Notes: a model not told the origin generated them from the letters alone. Shown: positions 9,877 through 23,493, counted from the first letter of the stretch. The stretch is DNA of 64,000 nt from Heterostelium album PN500 (GCF_000004825.1 NW_008805073.1:1116001-1180000); one strand, 5' to 3'. A program made the numbers and translations.

Positions 9877-11693
9877 ATGTATAGATCAACATTAGTAGTT
9901 TTGTTGGTAACTTTAGTTTTGGGTTCAGCTATTGCTGATGCTCGTCGTACTGGATTCCGTATCCACACCGATCTTCGTAGAAATCACTTAATCGAGAAGG
10001 CAAAGGAAGAGTCATACCTCTTAGGTCACCATGGTGCTGAAAACGTTCAATACCAATGGTTTACTCAAGTATGTGTTTATTATCAGCTGATCAGTCATAT
10101 GATTAAAATATTATCACCTGATCATCATAAATTCATTAGAATCTGACTAACTTGTTAATGAAACTCATTAAATATTAATATTTTTTAGAGAGTAGATCAC
10201 TTCAATCAAGCCAATCAACAAACTTTCCAACAAAGATACATTGTCAATGATGCCTACTGGAACGGAAATGGTCCAGTTTTCTTCATGCTTAACGGTGAAG
10301 GTCCAATGTCTCTGTAAGTAGTTAGAATATATAGTAGATAGAAATAGTAAGGACAATTCGAATATTAATTGTTTACTGGATATAAATACTTAGCGGTACT
10401 GTAACTGGATTGCAATTTGTCAACTGGGCTCAAGAATTCGGAGCACTCATTGTCACTTTGGAACACAGATATTTCGGTGCAAGTTTCACCACTGAAGACT
10501 TGTCAACAGACAACCTCCAATACTTGTCATCACAACAAGCTCTCGCTGACAATGCTGCCTTCCGTCAATTCATCGCCGAAACTCTCAACGTTCCAGCTTC
10601 ATCACAATGGGTTTCCTTTGGTGGTTCATACAGTGGTGCCCTCACCTCATGGTTCAGAATCAAATATCCAGCTCTCGTTGATTACACTGTTGCTTCATCT
10701 GCCCCAGTCAATGCCGAAGTCAATTTCTACCAATATTTGGAAGTTGTTCAAAACTCTTTGCGTAGGTATTAAGTTATAGATATTGTTTGTCAGAAAGAAA
10801 GAAGTAACTTACTTTTTTTACATCATTTTAACAACAGTTGCTACTTCAAATGGTCAACAATGTATCGATAACATTGCTGCTGCCACTGGTAAGATTCAAG
10901 CTATGTTGGAGTCAGCCGATGGATTAGCATCAGTCTCCAATATGTTCAACCTTTGTCCACCACTCGCCTCTCAAAACGATGTTGCCAACTTTATGCAATC
11001 ACTTGCCGGTAACTTTATGGGTGTTGTCCAATATAATCTCGAAGCCTCTGGACCATCAACTCAAAATGTAAATATCAAATAACAACATAATTTAAAATAT
11101 ACTATATTTATTAATTTAATCAATCATTTAATTAAAATTTGCAGTTGTGTGATATGATGACTGCTAAAGGTGATCCATTGACCAACTACATCTCAGTATG
11201 GAATGCTTTCAGCGGTGACGAATGTTTGGATGTCAGCTACGACACTGTGATCGAAGAGATGCTTAACATTACCAACGATGCCACCACTATCGGTGGTAGA
11301 ATGTGGTTCTACATGACCTGCACAGAGTTTGGATACTTCCAAAGCTCAGACTCACCAAACCAACCATTCGGTAATCTCTTCCCAATTGGATTCTCCACTC
11401 AACAATGTAACGATGTTTTCGGATTCGATTTCCTTCCAAACACCAACTGGACTCACACCGACTACGGAGCTCTCAGCCCAGTTGCCACCAACATCCTCTA
11501 CGTCAACGGTGACATCGATCCATGGCACTCACTTGGAATTACCACCAACCCACCAACCTCCCCAACCCCTTCACTCTTGATTCACGGTACTGCCCATTGC
11601 GCCGACATGATGATTCCAAACCAATACTCACCATCCACCTTGGTACCAGCTCAACAAATCATCAAGTCAACCCTCCAAAAGTGGCTCCAATAA
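9877..11693 (+). CDS. S28 family serine peptidase (prolyl carboxypeptidase-like)
   Basis: Five exons, 9877-10068, 10189-10313, 10394-10761, 10838-11067 and 11145-11693, give 487 residues. A signal peptide (LVVLLVTLVLGSAIADA) covers residues 1-21, so the enzyme is likely lysosomal or secreted. The mature N terminus shows the S28 hallmark WFTQRVDHFN, followed by FFMLNGEGP and LEHRYFG. The inferred catalytic triad is Ser184 (GGSYSG), Asp430 (NGDIDPW) and His456 (HGTAHCADM). Family members (PRCP, DPP7, thymus-specific serine protease) remove residues next to proline or act as lysosomal exo/endopeptidases. All splice joins restore conserved text, for example NSL-LATSNGQQC and STQN-LCDMMTAKG. Codons are C-ending and Asn-poor compared with neighbours, which suggests strong expression. 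Confidence 0.93.
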
Positions 11694-12367
11694 GCATATT
11701 CTCCAATTGCAACAGCAACATTTTAATTTTTTAAAATTCCGACATTTTCATTTTTTTGTAATAACTTTAATAATAAGTTTTTTTAAATAAATAAATTTTA
11801 TTTAATCATTTTGGTAAAAAAAAAACATCATTTTTGGTGAAGGTACCTCTTTTTTTGTATAAGGAAATTTGGTTGAAGGTGGTTCTATTCCGAAAGGTTG
11901 TGAAAAAGTCAAGATTGTTTGAAAAAACTTAAGTTTATTTACTTATTTTGTTTTTTTTTTTACATTACCTTTTTTTTTTTATTGTATTAACAAGAATTGG
12001 AACTCTAATATGATACAACCCACCCCCCATTATCTTGTTATGTAGTTATATTTTGTTATAAAACTCAGAATGGATATTTACCTGATAATTAACACTACTT
12101 TTGAATTAGAATATAGGAAAAATATTGGAAACAATTTATTTAATTTAATCAAATTTTTTTATTTCAATTTCAATTTTGGCTTAGGATCAAAAGTATAAAT
12201 ACTCTTGTGAACATCCTAATAAAATCACAAATCAGTTTATATATATATATATTTTCATTAATATGTACGTCTTTAGTAAGAAGATCCTTATCGTAATTAA
12301 CACTTTCCAAATAGCATAGCATATTCAAACTTAATCAATAATTAATTTATCAAACAACAATCCAAAA
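11694..12367. other. intergenic; 3' flank of peptidase and promoter of eEF1A-like gene
   Basis: A/T-rich DNA with no coding frame; the TATAAATA box listed separately is the clearest element. Confidence 0.5.
12194..12201 (+). promoter_or_regulatory. TATA box candidate (TATAAATA)
   Basis: A perfect TATAAATA lies 167 bp before the ATG of the eEF1A-like gene, in a less A/T-biased patch. Dictyostelid promoters typically have such a box followed by a T run; position and match make this plausible but untested. Confidence 0.45.
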
Positions 12368-13787
12368 ATGGGAAAAGAAAAACCATGTATTAATATTGTA
12401 GTCATTGGTCACGTTGATGCCGGTATGTAAAAAGCAAACTAATAATTTTCATAAATAATAAAAATATTAATTTACTGCTTCATGAAATTTTCTATCTTTT
12501 TCTTTTAAAATAGGAAAATCAACATTGAGTGGACATTTAATTTATAAATGTGGTGGAATTGACAAGCGTACCATGGAGCTTTATGAGCAACAATCTGCTC
12601 AAATGGGAAAGGGAACTTTCAAGTTTGCTTGGGTCATGGACAACCTCAAGTCTGAGCGTGAGCGTGGTATCACGATCGATTGCTCTCTCATGAGATTCGA
12701 CATTGACAAGTACGATGTAACAATCATCGATGCCCCTGGTCACAAGGATTTCATCAAGAACATGATCACTGGATCGTCTCAAGCCGACTGTGCAGTGCTC
12801 GTAGTGTCCTCTGTCAAGGGTGAATTCGAAGCCGGTATTGACAAGAAGGGTTCGACTCGTGAGCACGCTCTCTTGGCCTACACCCTTGGTGTCAGACAAT
12901 TGATTGTCGCCGTCAACAAGATGGACGATGAGAAGACCACCAACTACTCTGAGGCTCGTTTCAATGAGATTGTCAAGGAAACTTCAAGTTTTATCAAGAA
13001 AATCGGTTACAATCCCGAGAAGGTTCCATTCATTCCACTCTCTGCCTGGAATGGTGACAACATGTTGGAAAAGTCCACCAAGATGCCATGGTACAATGGT
13101 CCAACTTTGTATGAAGCTCTCAATTCTATTGTCGAGCCAAAGCGTCCAGTTGACAAGCCATTACGTCTTCCCATCCAGGATGTCTACAAAATCGGTGGTA
13201 TTGGAACAGTGGCCGTCGGTCGTGTTGAAACAGGAGTCATGAAGGCCGGTCAGCCAGTCGTGATTGCGCCAGTCAACAAGGTCTTGGAAGTCAAGTCGAT
13301 TGAGCGTCACCACGTACAAGTCGATCAAGCCATTCCAGGTTTCAACGTTGGTTTCAATCTCAAGATTGGTCACCGTGATATCTGCCGTGGAATGGTGGTA
13401 GGTGACACTGTCGATCCACCAGCAGAATGTGAAAGATTCGTAGCACAAATCATTGTGGTCAATCACCCCGGTCAAATCCATGTCGGATACACCCCGGTCG
13501 TTGATTGTCACACCTCACACATTGCATGTCGTTTGGTAAACATTATTGATAAAGTTGATCGTCGTAGCGGTGCTGTCATTCCCAAGGATGAGAATGAACC
13601 GTTGTTCTTGAAGACTGGTGACAGTGCAATGTGTGAATTCCAACCAACCAAACCAATGGTTGTTGAGCCTTTCTCTGAGTACTCTCCACTCGGTCGTTTC
13701 GCCATCCGTGACGGTGGTTCCAACGTTGGTGTAGGTGTCATCAAATCTGTCACCAAGAAGCAAGCTGTCGTTGCCAAGAAGAAATGA
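12368..13787 (+). CDS. eef1a: divergent translation elongation factor 1-alpha (eEF1A-like GTPase)
   Basis: Exons 12368-12422 and 12514-13787 encode 442 residues. The intron lies inside the Gly codon of the P-loop GHVDAGKST. GTPase motifs are complete: GHVDAGKST, the switch region [16 protein letters not shown] and NKMD, then SAWNGDNM. Domain 2 ([18 protein letters not shown]) and domain 3 ([29 protein letters not shown]) follow. The factor carries aminoacyl-tRNA to the ribosome with GTP. It differs from standard dictyostelid eEF1A at many normally invariant sites: the N terminus is [15 protein letters not shown] is TLSGHL, the domain 2 segment is [12 protein letters not shown], residues around [16 protein letters not shown] diverge, and the C terminus is short (VVAKKK). 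It may be a paralogue alongside a canonical copy elsewhere. Codons are C-ending, as in well-expressed genes. Confidence 0.92.
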
Positions 13788-15385
13788 CTTTTTTCATTAA
13801 CAACAAAAAACAACAACAACCTATTACATACTGATAATTTAATACAAAGCAGGAGTAATCAACTAAAAAACATAAATAATAAAAAATCCTTTTTTTTTTT
13901 TTTTCTGTTCACAAAAAAAATTTTCATATGTGACCTGACGAGGTGAATCATTAGTTTTAAATCGACGACAACATTGTCAACCGACTTTGCAGACTTGGAC
14001 CTTGAAATTACTAAAGTAAATATCTCTTTTTTTTTTTTTTTGGTTTTTCATTTCTTCTGCTGAACTGGGAATTGGTCTTATTATGATTCAATTAGTTCGT
14101 TTATTCTTGATCAACACACAAAAAGCCAATCAAAATGAAAAAATAAAATTTCAATGAACATAATGATTTTACTGATTTCTATGATCATCCACTCATGATC
14201 GGTTATTCTTAAACAAAGTCTGATTTTTGTGTTGATCAATATGATTTAATTGAAAAACAAAAAAATCGAAGGTTTTTGTGACAAGTTATGCATTCATATG
14301 ATCAGAGTTTATTACCACAAAAAGTAATCATGATCACTGATTCTGTGTTTGCAGGGCATGCACAAAGACAACAAAAACAAAAAAAAAAAACACGAATGTT
14401 TTTAAAAAAAAAATAACGGTTAATCATAAAAAACAAAATTTTTTAATTGTCTAGAAAAAAAAAAAAAAAAAGGAATCAAAAAAAAATCTTTGATTGGAGA
14501 ATGAAGAAAAAAATGGTAAGGTCTAATATGAATTTATGAGTGATACAAATTAATGTAAAAATAAAACTAAAACAAAAAAAAAAGAAAAAAAGAAAAAAGA
14601 ATTAAGTTTTTGCCTCTTAATCAGAAAAATATAGAAAATAAAAAAAAAGATATATGTCACACATGTAATCTGCAAAAAAAAAAAAATACCAAATAAAAAA
14701 TCAAATTAAAATCCAGACATAACACACACTCGCTCCAACCAATCACACACATACATCATTTATTGAACACATATATAACACACATAAATAAAACAAACAT
14801 AGATATATTTTGTTTGAAAATTCAAAAATAAAAACAACAATAACAACAATCATTACATTACATTCACACGTTCTCACTCTCCGAAACTCGAATATATAAA
14901 TTCCAACACCAATAACATCAAAATCACCAACATCATCAAAATCAACCTATCGCTGACTTTATTTATAATTAAACAATTGATCAATCAATCAGATAGTGAA
15001 ATAATTAGTTAGCATACATATATTTATATAAAAATAATAATAATAATCATAGATAGAGATCATAACTAAAGAAAACATAACTATAAGTCAACTTAATTTC
15101 ATAACCCAATTTCAAACTTCATTTCAAATCAAATCAATTCAGTTCAATTCAATTTATATATTTATATAATTATCAAAATCAATTGAATGTTAACAGAATA
15201 TATTTAGATTCAATCCATTAGAGGTCAGATTTTAGAAAAGTTAGTGGTCGTTTTCAGAAAAGTAAATATCCAAAAAAAAAAAAAATGTTTTAAAATGTTA
15301 TAAAAATAGAATCAAAACCTAATTTAAATAAATACTAACATATTGAAATCACAGAATATACATACATATTATATATAGAATAATT
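13788..15385. other. long intergenic region
   Basis: A and T runs, no supported coding frame. It contains a 12-bp perfect inverted repeat (TTGATCAACACA at 14107-14118, complement at 14228-14239). From about 14720 the sequence is CACA/AACA-rich and resembles a promoter and leader for the ankyrin gene. Confidence 0.5.
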
Positions 15386-18130
15386 ATGTCGACAATAGAT
15401 AATTCATTTCATTTGGTGTTTAGCAATAAATATTTGAGTAAATTGATTTTCGATGTGATTCGAGCGAGTGGTAAATCTGAATTCTATGCATGTGGTCGAA
15501 TTATGTATTACCGTGAGTTTGCACAGCGCTATCACGATATCAACGATGCGGAATGGATGATTCGCAATCGATACTACCAACTGCTACTGGAGAAGCTGCA
15601 GCGCGGCGGCCACGTCGTGTTCACGCGTGAAGCGGTGCAGCTGCTGTTCGGTCAGATCAACGACATCGAGTTGTTCTACAATGTATATAGTGCCATATCG
15701 AACCAAAAGTCACTGGTACACGTCTACCATTATATAAAGAGTACCATTGAGAAGCTGTTGATTCCGCTGGTGTGTGTGGAGAGCGGTAGCGTTGAGATTC
15801 TCAGATTTCTCCGGCACGAAGGATTCACTGCGCTGCCGCTCGAGCTCTTCAACCGTGTCGTCTCACGTGGACACTATGCAATGGCGCAGTATCTCTGTGA
15901 CCACGCCGGCTATATGAAGTTGGAGTCGATCGGTTCCGAAGTTCTGCAAGACGCGCTGCTCAACGGCGACAAAGACCTGATCCGATTCGTGCACGACCTC
16001 GTCATAAAGAAGAAGATCATCACTAAACTGGAGACACCGTTCTTCTATCTACTGCTGAATTGCAACGATCTCCGAACGATCAAATCGGTGCTCGAGCATC
16101 CCAAAGCCAGAATCAAATACAAGCCACACCAACACCACACCTACCTCGAATCGCCATTGATCCAAATCAATAGAAAAACCCTGGAAATTCAATTATATAT
16201 AGCATCGAAATTCAAACAAACAGAGTTTGATTTACAAGAAATAGAAAATAGAATACTTAAAAGATTTAATTATACATCTGTTTCCAACAAAAGAATTAGT
16301 ACCAGTAATTTAATAATTGATAATAATATTAATAGTAATAATAATAGTAGTAGCAGTAGTATTAGTAGTAGTTTGTTTAGTAATAATATTATTGAAAACA
16401 ACAGTAGTAGCAATAGTAGTATAGAAAAAACAATAGAAGAAGATTTATTGGTACTTTTAATATATTTGGAGATTATGTTTGAAATGCAGATTCATCAGAA
16501 TGTGCACTTTACACACGCCATAAAATTGCTGGTTGGATTTAAGGACTTGGACACTACCGGATATTTCTATACGAGACCAGAGTTGGCCAATATCAAGCAT
16601 TATTTCATTCAATATGCCTGTGAGGTGGGAACGATCGAGCAGGTGAATCTACTGCACAACATGGAAAGCATAACGATGATGTACGGATACCACCGTCTCA
16701 TGGATTTGGCCAACAGCTACGAGATCGTCGTATTCCTGAACCGTGTTATCAGTTGTTCATCTCTACAGGCAATGACCAACGCTGCAAGCCGTGGTGACGT
16801 CCAAACCATCAAATTTCTATTCGATCATCGCACGGAGCGTAACGACACTGCACTTTACACTGCCGCTGCACACGGTCATCTAAACGTAGTGGAATTCCTA
16901 TTAGATAATTATTATTCAACAACAACAGAACATCAAGAAAATCAACATCAACATCAACAACAACAAAATATATTTTTCGATTATACAAATCATAAAGCAG
17001 TTGGATTATTAGCACGAAACTTCATTACACTTCTATCATAAGTATAGATGGGAGGACAGTCAGATCTCACCGATATTCGAACAGGCGTTGTATCATGGCT
17101 GTCTGGAGGTTGTCAAGTTCATCCATAGTGTTTGGATGCATCCACAGCAGCAGAGTTTGACTCGAGCACACCTCGATATGGCTGTGGCCAGCGGCGACCC
17201 GGAAGTTCTCGACTTTGTGCTGGAGCATCGCAAACTCGAAGATTTCACAAGTCACACATGGAAACATTGTTTCCGCTTTGGTGACAAACTTTTGTTACAA
17301 AAACTCATTCACTATCAGTACCAGCAGCAGCAATATCTCCTGCAGCAACAACCACCCCTCCACCCCCAAGAAACACAAGCACTCATCGTCCGAGCAGCAT
17401 CACCACCACCATCATCATCAGCAGCAACAACAACACAACTCACAACAACTATCTCACTCTGCTTCATCGTCGTCTCTCACAAACAACTCACTTTCCAACT
17501 CGGCATCGGCACCGTCTTCTCTCAACTCACTCTCACTAAACTCGTCGTCGCCAAACTCACAAACTTTCTCACTCTCACTCACTTCCTCACCGCTTTCCAG
17601 TTCCATTCTAAGCAGCACCGCCGCTACAACCAGCACATCAACAACCAACAACAACAGCAATAACAACTCACCCATATTACTAGCGAAAACACATTCCGCT
17701 CTGTCGTTGTCACTCACCTCGTTGTCACTCTCCAACAATCTCAGTAGAAGCAGCAGCACGTTTGTTGTCTCTATGCCTATCAACATTACACCGTCGCACC
17801 TAACAACAGCAACGATCGAGTTGATTCGCAGTCATCTGGGTGATGCTTTCGTCGCTGGTCAGACCGAGTTCATCCGCTACATTCGCCAGCAACTGCAGTT
17901 CTCGATCAGCTCAGAGTATTTGTCGCTATGCAATTGAACACGATCGTGTCGATCTCGTCAAAGACTACATCAGCAACAAATTGATCAGCCAGACTGATTT
18001 GGCATACTGCTTTGACTTGGTTCGTCGTCAAAAAGAGGTAAAAGTAATCCTCTCCAACGAGATGCTATCTCTTCAACAATCAAACACCTTTCAATTCTAT
18101 ATCAAGAAATTAGTTAACAAAATTATATAA
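15386..18130 (+). CDS. dictyostelid ankyrin-repeat family protein, reading frame interrupted
   Basis: The ATG at 15386 opens a 551-codon frame with the family N terminus (FHLVFSNKYLSKLIFDVI) and degenerate ankyrin units such as SGSVEILRFLRHEGF, GHYAMAQYL, RGDVQTIKFLFDH and HGHLNVVEFLLDN. It stops at 17041, but ankyrin text continues at once in another frame (IFEQALYHGCLEVVKFIHSV, RAHLDMAVASGDPEVLDFVL), shifts again near 17310-17420 into a His/Gln/Ser-rich frame (to ATIELIRSHLGDAF and QTEFIRYIRQQL), and once more near 17900-17930 into ICRYAIEHDRVDLVKDYI, ending at 18130. No GT-AG pair I could find repairs these three shifts. Either the gene is a recent pseudogene or the sequence has indels. 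The intact family has no enzymatic activity; it is presumed to bind proteins. Confidence 0.72.
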
Positions 18131-20112
18131 AATAACAAATTCAAAACAACAAACAACAAACAACATAAATATTATATAACAGAAAAGAACAACAAATAGA
18201 GTAGTATACAAAACGAAAAAAAAAAAACAAAAACAAAAAAAAAAACAAAAAAAAAACAAATATATATATATATAAATAAAAACAAAAAATATAAAACAAG
18301 AAATAATATATAACAAATCTTGATTCTTATCTTGATTTCGATATTTAATATGGTAACGATTCATCGGAAAAGAGTGTGGGTTGTGAGAAAAGTGGTGGTT
18401 TATTTCAAAAATAAATTCAACGAAAATTTTTCTCCAATTCAATAGATTTCTTTAAAGTTTTTGAGTCATAAAGAATTTCTTAAATTACTACAGAAATCAT
18501 ATTAATTACCATATAGAATAAAAACTTGTAGTAGTCGTTATTTCAATTCAATATTTAACAAAGATTCATTGAACTTTTCTTTTTGTAATAAAAACTATCA
18601 TTGAAACGATCGTTGAATTAAATTACTGCTCACGCTCATCTTTAATATTTAACAAATTTGTTTCTTTCTATTTAACCAAACCAATTGGTATTTAAAATTA
18701 ATTCAATTTCAAATATAACAAACATATATTATTTATTTTATTTATTTAATTACAAGTTTAACTTATTCAACATCTTCTTTTATTAATTCTGTACATTGTA
18801 AGTAAATTAAAAAATCACCATTCATTTCCCTCTTTTGATAAATTGAACAAGCAAAGACCCTTTGGTTTTTGAGTAAGAAGATAACATCAAAAAAAAAAAA
18901 AAATTAGAAAAATATTTTTGCACAAAAACTTTTCCTGCCTTTTGTTTTTTTTTTGAATAGTTTGTTCAAAAAACAAAAAAAAACATATCATATTGTATTG
19001 TAAGAGTTATATAACAACTGCTCAAATATTATAATCAATAAATTTTCAAACAAATCAAGCAAAAAAACAGTCAAATAAAATCATTAAAGTCAATTATTAT
19101 AGGTGTGTATATTATATTTTTCTATGTATTTATTATTTAGATACTTGCATTTCTTTACATAGAATAGTCATAGAAGTTTATAGACTATTCATTTTTTATT
19201 TAGAAATATCTTTTAATATAAAAATCAATCTATTATAAAGAAAATGATTAAACGACAGTCAGATAAAATAAAAATAATAACGAAAATAATAATAATAATT
19301 ATAAATTAATAACAACAACAATAATAATAATAATAATTCTATAAAAATATGATTGATAATGCATCACGCAGATGATCTTTATTTATCTTTTAAGATTGAT
19401 AAGATAATGATAAATTCAAAACAATAGCAATAAAATAAAAAGATATTATCATTATTTGGTTGTTTGCTTGTCAAAACAATAACAATAACAATAACAAAGA
19501 AATGCAAATGTTAAAATTTTAAAAAAAAAAAAAAAAAAAAAGCTTGTTATTTCTTTTCTTTTCTTTCTTTGTTGTTTGGTTGTAGCGCAGACTCTTGACC
19601 GACACATCTACATATTTTTTTGTAAATAATAACTTGTCAATCTAAATTATACAATAATAATAATTTAATTATTTTCACCACATTAAAAATTCACCTCACC
19701 GATGTTTTCACCACCCCACCAGCAATTTAATCAAATTATTCTTTTTTTTTTTTTTTATTTTGTTTTATTTTATTTTTTCAATTTTTTCTCCTATCTGATA
19801 TTATTTTAAATATACATAAATTAGTGTTATTTTTTTATTTATATATATATTCAAACAACAACAACAACAACATAAAAACAACTATCAGATATTTTATTTT
19901 GTTATCATTTTAAATTAATACTTTTTGTTATTTTAGACATACTTCCTTCTTAAATATTTATAAACTTTTTATTTTTACTTTTTATTGTTATCAATTTTAT
20001 TTAATAGGTTCACTCTTGTATTCTACAACACAGTTTTTATTAACTTAACATTATTATTATTACTTTAAAGTTAGTTAGTATATATTAGAAATAAAAACAA
20101 TTCTATTACAAA
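18131..20112. other. long intergenic region
   Basis: About 2 kb of A/T homopolymers and ATA/AAC runs, including long A tracts near 18890 and 19520. No coding frame, tRNA or clear hairpin was found. The last 300 bases presumably hold the Rab1 promoter and leader. Confidence 0.5.
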
Positions 20113-21017
20113 ATGAATCCAGATTAGTAAGTATTATTTATACATATAATTAATATAGTTATAGAACTAACAACAATCATAAATCACTATTATTATAGTC
20201 ACTATTTATTCAAGCTTTTACTCATTGGTGACAGTGGTGTCGGTAAGAGTTGTTTGCTACTCAGATTTGCTGATGACACATATTCAGAAAGTTTCATCTC
20301 AACCATTGGTGTCGATTTTGTAAGTGTTGACAACAACTAATCATAATGAAGAAAACAGATAGATTAGTTTGAAGTTTTAGAATGTCACTTTAAATAGGAT
20401 GGCCATTGACTAACATAAAACAAAACACACAACTTATATTATATATATCTATAGAAAATTAGAACTATTGAATTAAATGGAAAGACTATTAAATTACAAA
20501 TTTGGGATACAGCTGGTCAAGAGAGATTTAGAACCATCACTAGCAGTTATTATCGTGGTGCCCATGGTATCATTGTTGTATACGACGTTACAGATAGAGT
20601 CACTTTCGACAATGTCAGACAATGGCTTCAAGAGATTGACAGATTTGCATGCGAGAGCGTTAATAAGCTATTGGTAGGAAACAAGAGCGATCTTGTCGCC
20701 AAGAAGGTCGTCGACACCAACACTGCTAAATCTTTTGCTGACACATTGGGTATCCCATTCTTGGAAACCTCTGCCAAACAATCAACAAATGTAGAACAAG
20801 CTTTCATGACAATGGCTACTGAGATTAAAAATAGGTATGTATATTAACAATATTGTTGTTTTTACTACTAGCATTAAAGTTAAACTAACATGTTACTCCT
20901 CTCAACTACTTTTTCTTTTTCAGATTGACCGCTTCTCAACCAGCTCCAACTACTGGTGGTGCTAAAGTTGTTCCAGGATCATCAGCACCAATTCAAACAA
21001 AGAGCGGATGTTGTTAG
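20113..21017 (+). CDS. rab1A: Rab1 small GTPase
   Basis: Four exons, 20113-20126, 20199-20319, 20455-20834 and 20924-21017, encode 202 residues. The first exon has only 14 bases (MNPD plus two bases of Tyr). The protein reads [20 protein letters not shown], then KS with the effector region [34 protein letters not shown] and ETSAK, all standard Rab motifs. The Rab1-specific stretch [10 protein letters not shown] is present. The C terminus GCC is a geranylgeranylation site. Rab1 controls ER-to-Golgi vesicle tethering. Introns are 72, 135 and 89 bp with GTAAGT-like donors. Confidence 0.96.
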
Positions 21018-21990
21018 ATCAATAATTTCTCAAATCATCATTAAAAAAAAAAAAAAGAGTTGTGTGTTTATTATAGTATCTTTATTTTATTTTTGATTTA
21101 TCAATCAATCAAACAAATCAAATCAATCACAACCCATCATTTTCCATCACACCCAAAACTTTGTTTTCAATTTTCTTTCCCTTTTTTTTTTCTTGTTTTT
21201 GAACAGTCAATCAACCAATCAAACAATCAATCATAAACTCCTTCTTTAACGTAGTCGACTACTACCCACAGAGATAATATATTATAAAACTAAAACTTGT
21301 TGTTTACTTTTTCTACAGATTTAAAAACTAAAACTATTTTTTTTAACAAAAAACTTATAAAATAAAAAATATATAAAAACACATAATATTAAAAAACCTC
21401 ATTAAAAAAGTGTTCATTTATTTGCAAGATCTAATTAAATTTAAAATAAAGTTATTATTGATATTAATTAATCTCGGTTTGATTTGAAGTTTACTTTGAA
21501 AAAGAATGTGATCAACCAAACTCTGAATAAAATAATAATTGAAGTTCTAAAAAATTCAAATGACTTTTTTTTGACCAATTTGAAAATCCACACACATCTA
21601 AAAAAAAAAAAATTTTTTTGTATTTTTTTTGTTTAAATGGTGATTGTTTTCTGCATGATCATCATTTTTCAGTGGTTTTTTTTTGGTGAAGTAAAAGGAG
21701 CCACACCCTCTATTTTCATAAATTTTTTTCAACTTTAGTCTTTTTGTTTTTTTAATTAATATTTTTGTTTTTATATTTTTTTTTTTGGTTTTCATTCATC
21801 ATTGTATATTGATTACTCCAATTAGATAGAATATAATAGTATAGTAGTTTATTTATATATATATAAATTCATATTCACCATCACACCATTCTTATTTATA
21901 GAAGTAGTTTGTTATATTATCATTCACTTTTCCGAATCATTTACCAAAAAAACAACAACAACAATAATATATATATAATAATAATATAAA
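21018..21990. other. intergenic
   Basis: 3' flank of Rab1 and leader of TRAP-alpha, with A/T runs and CAATCAAT-type stretches. No gene seen. Confidence 0.5.
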
Positions 21991-22948
21991 ATGAATAAAT
22001 TAGCTGTTTGTATTCTTTCTTTTGTAATTTTTGCTTTTGCTGCTGTTGCAATCGCCGAAGATGTTGAAGTAGTAACAGAAACTGTTGCCACTGGACCATC
22101 TGATGTTTCATTCTCTTATATTTTCCCAGATTATCCAAATAAAGGTAAATTTGTCAAATTTAAAACAATTGTGATATGACTTGAAAAGTCAAAAAAAAGT
22201 CAAACATATAAAAATTATAATATATAACTAACCAACAATCAATCAATCAATTAATCAATTAATTATTCAATCAATTTGGATTTGGTCCATAAATAATTAT
22301 AGAGTTCCCAGCAGGATCAGTCATTGAAGTTTTGGTTGGTTTCTCGAATAACGCTGAAGTCGCATACAATGTCTCTGGTATCTTTGCCTCATTGAACCAC
22401 CCACAAGAAATGAAATATTACATTCAAAACTACACTCGTGGTGAATACGGTATCGCCGTTCAACCAGGTCAACACACCACCTTGGCTTACCGTTTCGTTC
22501 CAGATGCCCTTTTGGACCCAAGACAATTCGGTCTCTTAATCTCGATGGACTATCAAAACGAACTCCAAAACTTCACTCAAACCTTTTTCAACTCGACCGT
22601 CTTGATCACTGAAAAGCCATCCACTTTTGATCTCGAACAGTAAGTGTTAATTAACAGGTTTAACAAAAACAAGACTCACACACATTTATTAATCACACAT
22701 TATCTATATATAGATTCTTCTTGATTCTCTTTGCAGTTGGTATTGTTGGTTTGGTTGTCTTCCTCGTTCAAGGTAAATTACCAAAGTCAAAGAAGCCACG
22801 TTCAAACAAGTCAACCTCATCAACTTCATCATCCTCAGTTGTCAGCAGTGACGATACCAGCGATTGGTTAGAGGGAACCTCTGCTACCAGCCCAAAGTTG
22901 TCTGCCAAAAAGGCTCCATCCGCAAACAAAAAAGAAAAACTAAATTAA
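21991..22948 (+). CDS. ssr1: translocon-associated protein subunit alpha (TRAP-alpha/SSR1)
   Basis: Three exons, 21991-22144, 22303-22639 and 22714-22948, give 241 residues. A signal peptide (AVCILSFVIFAFAAVAIA) is followed by an acidic stretch, then the lumenal beta domain with the family blocks VGFSNNAEVAYNVSGIFASL, YIQNYTRGEYG and ALLDPRQFGLLISMDY. One membrane helix (FFLILFAVGIVGLVVFLVQG, about residues 165-184) precedes a basic, Ser-rich cytosolic tail ending KKEKLN. This is the type I topology of TRAP-alpha, an ER protein that assists Sec61 in translocating some nascent chains. The acidic segment is shorter than in animals. Each splice join restores family text. Confidence 0.94.
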
Positions 22949-23493
22949 TTAACAAAAAAATTAATCTTTTTTGCAATAATAATACTTAAAAGATAAGTTT
23001 TTGATAAATAAAATAAAATAAAATTGAAAAAAATATAAATTAAATTAAAAAAAATAACTGTGTGTCTTCAAATTTTTAATTGAAAATAGGATAATGTTGT
23101 TTGATTGCGAAACGAAGTCCTTTTTTTGACAATGTTGTAACCACATTAATTTAATAAACACCAGACAACAATTGTTGTTTTTATTTTTTGGATTTATTTA
23201 ATATTAATATATAACGATTATAAAAGATGTTGTTTCGTTTAGTTTATTACAACCACAAACACACACAATCAAATTCATAAATAAAATAGGATTTTATCAT
23301 TTAGATTAATAGAGAGTGATTCCACTTCTTTTTCATTCTACTACCAGTTTATTTCATTCATTTCATTTACATATATATATATATGTAATTAATTAGTGCA
23401 TTTATTTATTCAAAGTATTAATAGTATTATTACATGATTTAAATTATATAATATTTATTTAAAAAGTAGTTTTCCAATATTTTAATTTAAATT
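22949..23493. other. intergenic
   Basis: A/T-rich spacer with no recognised element. Confidence 0.5.

Noticed and set aside
14107-14239. 12-bp inverted repeats 109 bp apart, possible miniature transposon
   Set aside because: No target-site duplication, and half of each arm is the self-palindrome TTGATCAA, so chance is likely in this composition.
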